Assembly (NCBI GenBank): GCA_022772305.1 | Contig: JALFAQ010000052.1 | Location: 1-58,238 of the forward strand | From: Corynebacterium glucuronolyticum | GTDB taxonomy: Bacteria; Actinomycetota; Actinomycetes; Mycobacteriales; Mycobacteriaceae | Direction of reading: 5' to 3' | Length of the DNA: 58,238 bases | Part shown: positions 54,783 through 58,238 of the stretch, piece by piece | Layout of the letters: the number at the start of each line of letters is the position of its first letter | How positions within the stretch are numbered: the stretch's first letter is position 1 | Translations under genes and position numbers: made by a program | The notes under the pieces: generated by a model | The model's input: the letters and a program-made list of their open reading frames with translations, nothing else | Told to the model about the DNA's origin: nothing | Databases searched by the model: none

Positions 54783-56066
54783 TTAGAAAAGGAAATCATA
54801 CTCCGGGGTGCCAGGCCGCAGGTATTGAATGGACAGCGACGACTCACGCATACGGGTCAGTAGCGGTTCGAGGTTCTCACTCTTGCTCAGCTCGATGCCG
54901 ACGAGGGCGGTGCCCAGATCACGGTTATTTTTCTTCAGGTATTCGAAACGGGCGATGTCATCATCTTCGCCCAGGATATCTGTGAGGAACCCACGCAGTT
55001 GGCCGGGTTCCTGCGGGAAATTAACGAGGAAGTAGTGCTTCAAACCGCGGTGGACGAGGTCGCGCTCTACGATCTCGGAGTAGCGAAGGACGTCGTTGTT
55101 ACCGCCAGAGATGATGCACACATTGACGCTGCCCGGTGCGATGTCACCGAATTCGACAAGCCCCGTCACGGACAGTGCGCCCGCGGGTTCGGCGATGATG
55201 CCTTCATTTTGGTAGAGCTCCAGTAGCTCCGTGCACACGGCACCTTCGTTCGCCGACTGCATGACCAGCCGGTCCCAGTTTTCCTTGGCGATAGCGAAGT
55301 TGACTTCACCAACCCGAGCGACAGCAGCACCGTCGACGAACGGATCGATGCCGTCGACGGTAACGGGCCCACCGTTGGCGAGGGCTGCCTGCATCGAGGC
55401 AGCGGTCTTTGGCTCTACGCCGATGACCTTCGTCTCCGGAGACATGCTGGCAAGGTAGCTGAGCGTGCCACCCAAGAGTCCGCCACCACCGACTGGAACG
55501 AACACATTGTCGGCGGTCTTGCCCTTGGAGGAGAGCTGGCTAACGATCTCAGCTGCAACGGTTCCCTGCCCGATGACCGTGTTGCGGGCGTTGAAGGGCT
55601 CGATCATGGTGGCACCAAATTCTTCCACGTAGGCACGCGCGGCTGCAGCTGCCTCGTCAAAGTTCTTACCGGTGAGCACGACCTCGACCCATTCCCCGCC
55701 GTGCACCTTGATCCGGTTCAGCTTCTGCTTCGGGGTAGGTGCCGGGACAAAGATGCGACCGTGGATGTTGAGGCTCCGGCAGGCGTAGGCCACGCCCTGC
55801 GCGTGGTTTCCTGCGGAGGCAGCCACGATACCAGCAGTGCGTTCTTCCTCGGTGAGCTGGACAATTGAGTTGTACGCGCCACGAATCTTGTAGCTGCGGA
55901 CGTCTTGCAAATCCTCCCTCTTAAGGTAGACCTCTGCTCCTACCTGCTCCGAAAGTCGGGGGCAGTACTGCAGTGGGGTCGGCGCGATGACAGCAGAAAT
56001 TCGGGACTGGGCGTGCTGAATCTCTGCTGCGGTTACGGATTGCCAATCTGTCAGTTCATTGTCCAT
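54783..56066 (-). CDS. ilvA: Threonine dehydratase (biosynthetic)
   Basis: PLP enzyme forming 2-oxobutyrate from threonine, the entry to isoleucine synthesis. 427 residues. The PLP lysine is in RSYKIRGAYNS (~60). SAGNHAQGVAYAC, VPVGGGGLLGG and ISGGNNDV are conserved cofactor sites. The ACT-like regulatory domain follows from ~340 (HYFLVNFPQEPGQLRGFL), the short form seen in corynebacteria, so feedback inhibition by isoleucine is expected. ATG 56066 has TACAAT six bases upstream. Confidence 0.95.
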   Translation of the reverse strand: MDNELTDWQSVTAAEIQHAQSRISAVIAPTPLQYCPRLSEQVGAEVYLKREDLQDVRSYKIRGAYNSIVQLTEEERTAGIVAASAGNHAQGVAYACRSLNIHGRIFVPAPTPKQKLNRIKVHGGEWVEVVLTGKNFDEAAAAARAYVEEFGATMIEPFNARNTVIGQGTVAAEIVSQLSSKGKTADNVFVPVGGGGLLGGTLSYLASMSPETKVIGVEPKTAASMQAALANGGPVTVDGIDPFVDGAAVARVGEVNFAIAKENWDRLVMQSANEGAVCTELLELYQNEGIIAEPAGALSVTGLVEFGDIAPGSVNVCIISGGNNDVLRYSEIVERDLVHRGLKHYFLVNFPQEPGQLRGFLTDILGEDDDIARFEYLKKNNRDLGTALVGIELSKSENLEPLLTRMRESSLSIQYLRPGTPEYDFLF

Positions 56067-56072
56067 GCGCTA

Positions 56073-56078
56073 ATTGTA
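56073..56078 (-). promoter_or_regulatory. -10 box of ilvA (leaderless)
   Basis: TACAAT on the minus strand six bases before ATG 56066. No attenuator leader is therefore possible from this start site. Confidence 0.5.
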
Positions 56079-56256
56079 GAGGGTGTGCCGGGAAAACTCA
56101 GATTCCTCGCCGTGAAAACCTCATATCAACCCCGTCCGTTTCGGAGGATCAGCAAACGTAGAGATTCATCTGGCGTTCACACAGCGTCCGTCTTCCCGTT
56201 ACTCAGCATTGCGACAATGAGCGGAACTACGACTGTGAATGGAAGGAAAAATCGTC

Positions 56257-58176
56257 ATGACGGCGAAGAAGTTTGTAGCAGGCCTTGTGAGCAGCTCCCT
56301 CGCACTAGCAACGGTGACCGTGGCACCAGCGTCGGCGGTGATCGTCGACAATCCAGTAACAGCAGGTACAGGAGAGCTGACGCTGACCGCCATCGGCACC
56401 CACGAGACCGGCGAGTTTGAAAAATCGGCAGCGGAAATCGTCGCCTACGATGCAGGTTCCAAGCGCCTGCTGGTAGTCAATGCGTTAAGCGGCGCGGTGA
56501 CCATCGTGGACATCGTAGATCCCACTGCCCCGAAGGAAGTTGGCTCCGTGCACGCGGGTGCCGGCACGACTGTGAACTCCGTATCGGTGCGTGCCGACGG
56601 TCTCGCGATCGCCACGGTGGAACCGGATAACAAGACTGACCTCGGCGAAGTCATCCTCTTCGATGCAGCAGGCGACGGCACGATCCTCCAGCGCCTGCCG
56701 GTAGGTGCGCTGCCAGACATGGTGACCTTTGATGAGACCGGCAAGTACGCCGTCGTTGCCAACGAGGGCGAGCCTGCTGAGAACTACTCCGTGGACCCGG
56801 AGGGCTCGGTCAGCCTTATCTCTATCCCAGGCGCGCTCGTTGATGGTGCGTTGGAGAAGCAAGCTACGGTTTCCACCGCAACGTTCGGTGCAACTGCTCC
56901 GGAGGGCGTGCGCATCTTCGGACCAGAGGCTCCTGGCGTAACCAACCCCGTGGCAGCCAACCTGGAACCCGAGTACATCGCGGTGAAGGATGGCAAGGCC
57001 TACGTCACGCTGCAGGAAAATAACGCTATCGCGACGGTGGACATCGCCTCTGCGACGGTGGAGAACATCATGCCGCTGGGCACCGTTGACCTCCGCACCG
57101 TTGCTATGGATGTCTCCGATAAAGACGACAAGATCAACATCGCCAACTGGCCGGTGAAGTCCTTCCTCCTCCCCGATTCCATCGGTGCCTACGCCGTTCG
57201 CGGGCAGACCTACCTGGTGACGGCTAACGAGGGCGACGGACGTGACTGGGATGGTTACTCTGAGGAAGCGCGCGTCAAGGATCTCGGCGAGGATGACCTT
57301 CCCCCGCTGGCGGATGACTTTGACTTTGGTGGCGCGGTTGATGCCGAGACAGGTGAAGCGATTACCTCTGCCAAGCAGCTCCAGAAAAAGCACAACCTGG
57401 GACGGTTGAAGATCACCACCTCTGCTGGACTGAACGAGGACGGAACCGCCTTCAATGAGCTGTACACGTACGGTGGCCGTGGTTTCAGCATCTTCGACAC
57501 CGCAGGCAACCTGGTATTCAACTCCGATTCCGAGTTTGAGGAGATTCTCGCCCGCGAGGTGCCCGAGTTCTTCAACTCTGACCACGTGGAGAACGAGTTT
57601 GACAGTCGCTCCGACGCGAAGGGCCCGGAGCCGGAGGGTCTCACCCTGGGCACCATCGGCGACAAGACCTACGCTTTCATCGGCTTGGAGCGGATGGGCG
57701 GCATCATGGTGTACGACATCACCGCGCCTGCTGCTGCACGCTTCATCAGCTACATCAACAACCGCGATTTCTCCGTCAACCCGGAGGAGGGCGACAATGC
57801 AAACTGGCAGCAGGCCGGTGACCTCGGCCCCGAGGGCCTGACGTTCATCCCCGCACAGGTCTCCCCCAATGGTAAGAATCTCCTCGTCGTGGGTAACGAG
57901 GTTTCTGGCACGACGACAATCTTCACCGTCGACGCCAAGGACGGCGAGAAGCCGGACACGGGTGACAACAACACCGGCAACGGTGATGACGCAGACGCCG
58001 GCGATAACACGGGCAATGCTCAGGCATCGGGTTTTGCCGATGGCGAGGGACTGTCTCCACTCGGCACCATCTTCGCCAGCCTTGCCGGCAGCTTCGTCGC
58101 GATTCTCACCGCGCTCGTCGCCGTAGCCCCGCAGCTGCAGCCCGTTCGCGACCGCATCGCAGAGCTGCTGCGCTAA
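56257..58176 (+). CDS. Secreted choice-of-anchor I beta-propeller protein
   Basis: 639-residue exported protein. The signal peptide (MTAKKFVAGLVSSSLALATV, cleavage near APASA) is followed by a beta-propeller with repeated strands such as RLLVVNALSGAVTIVDIVDP, YAVVANEGEPAENYSVDPEG, YVTLQENNAIATVDI and TYLVTANEGDGRDW. A Gly/Asp/Asn-rich spacer (near residues 570-600) and a C-terminal hydrophobic helix (ASLAGSFVAILTALVAVA) end in a short basic tail. Such proteins are sometimes annotated as phosphatase-like, but no phosphatase motif is visible. ATG 56257 has AAGGA ten bases upstream. Confidence 0.82.
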   Translation: MTAKKFVAGLVSSSLALATVTVAPASAVIVDNPVTAGTGELTLTAIGTHETGEFEKSAAEIVAYDAGSKRLLVVNALSGAVTIVDIVDPTAPKEVGSVHAGAGTTVNSVSVRADGLAIATVEPDNKTDLGEVILFDAAGDGTILQRLPVGALPDMVTFDETGKYAVVANEGEPAENYSVDPEGSVSLISIPGALVDGALEKQATVSTATFGATAPEGVRIFGPEAPGVTNPVAANLEPEYIAVKDGKAYVTLQENNAIATVDIASATVENIMPLGTVDLRTVAMDVSDKDDKINIANWPVKSFLLPDSIGAYAVRGQTYLVTANEGDGRDWDGYSEEARVKDLGEDDLPPLADDFDFGGAVDAETGEAITSAKQLQKKHNLGRLKITTSAGLNEDGTAFNELYTYGGRGFSIFDTAGNLVFNSDSEFEEILAREVPEFFNSDHVENEFDSRSDAKGPEPEGLTLGTIGDKTYAFIGLERMGGIMVYDITAPAAARFISYINNRDFSVNPEEGDNANWQQAGDLGPEGLTFIPAQVSPNGKNLLVVGNEVSGTTTIFTVDAKDGEKPDTGDNNTGNGDDADAGDNTGNAQASGFADGEGLSPLGTIFASLAGSFVAILTALVAVAPQLQPVRDRIAELLR

Positions 58177-58188
58177 ACCACATTCCAT

Positions 58189-58218
58189 GAAGCCCCTGTG
58201 CTCAGCCCCAGGGCCTTC
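58189..58218 (+). terminator. Hairpin downstream of the beta-propeller gene
   Basis: Arms GAAG-C-CCCTG and CAGGG-C-CTTC, 13 bases after the stop. The following T content is modest. Confidence 0.5.
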
Positions 58219-58238
58219 TAACTCCCACTTTTAGGAAA

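Overview
The window is GC-rich actinobacterial chromosome, almost certainly from a Corynebacterium. From memory of C. glutamicum, the gene order follows the genus backbone: ffh, ftsY, smc, acyP, mutM, rnc, gdhA, pyk, lgt, trpC-like, a his operon containing impA and an MFS gene, a TetR gene, glgX, treY, a small alarmone synthetase, treZ, ilvA. Most genes are on the minus strand up to about 40.6 kb and on the plus strand after that. I saw no rRNA, tRNA, CRISPR array, transposase or prophage.

Region by region. 1-13.3 kb (minus): ffh (runs off the left edge), a DUF4298 gene, ftsY, an unrecognised 1162-residue protein, a secreted wall/membrane-anchored protein and smc. 13.3-16.6 kb (plus): a DUF222/HNH endonuclease gene, then glmS. 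16.6-20.5 kb: acyP, a broken MFS gene, mutM with one in-frame stop codon, rnc, a YceD/DUF177 gene and a SepIVA-like coiled-coil gene. 20.5-27.4 kb: gdhA, a glycerate kinase, a small unknown gene, a DUF4921 gene, an M20 amidohydrolase and pyk. 27.5-39.3 kb (minus): the histidine operon hisD-hisC-hisB-(54-aa membrane protein)-[HNH gene]-MFS-hisH-hisA-impA-hisFI, then a Trp-associated membrane protein, a trpC-like gene and lgt. hisF and hisI are one continuous reading frame. 39.4-42.2 kb: a membrane protein, a lipoprotein and a TetR regulator. 42.2-54.6 kb: glycogen/trehalose metabolism (glgX, treY, treZ) with a DnaQ-BRCT exonuclease, a small alarmone synthetase, an S4 protein, a YigZ protein and an alkyltransferase-like protein. 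54.8-58.2 kb: ilvA and a secreted beta-propeller protein.

How the genes work together. ffh and ftsY form the SRP targeting pair. smc, rnc and mutM serve chromosome and RNA maintenance. The his operon covers most of histidine synthesis. glgX debranches glycogen and feeds treY/treZ, which make trehalose.

Most unusual features: (1) two paralogous HNH genes with the same architecture, each having two TTATCCACA boxes upstream, a leaderless ATG and a long hairpin 3-4 nt after the stop, and one of them sits inside the his operon; (2) short oligonucleotides repeated far above chance, two of them confined to separate ~10 kb stretches; (3) the hisF-hisI fusion, whose junction carries one of those oligonucleotides; (4) mutM interrupted by a single stop codon; (5) very common leaderless starts (a TAnnnT box 6-8 nt before the start codon).
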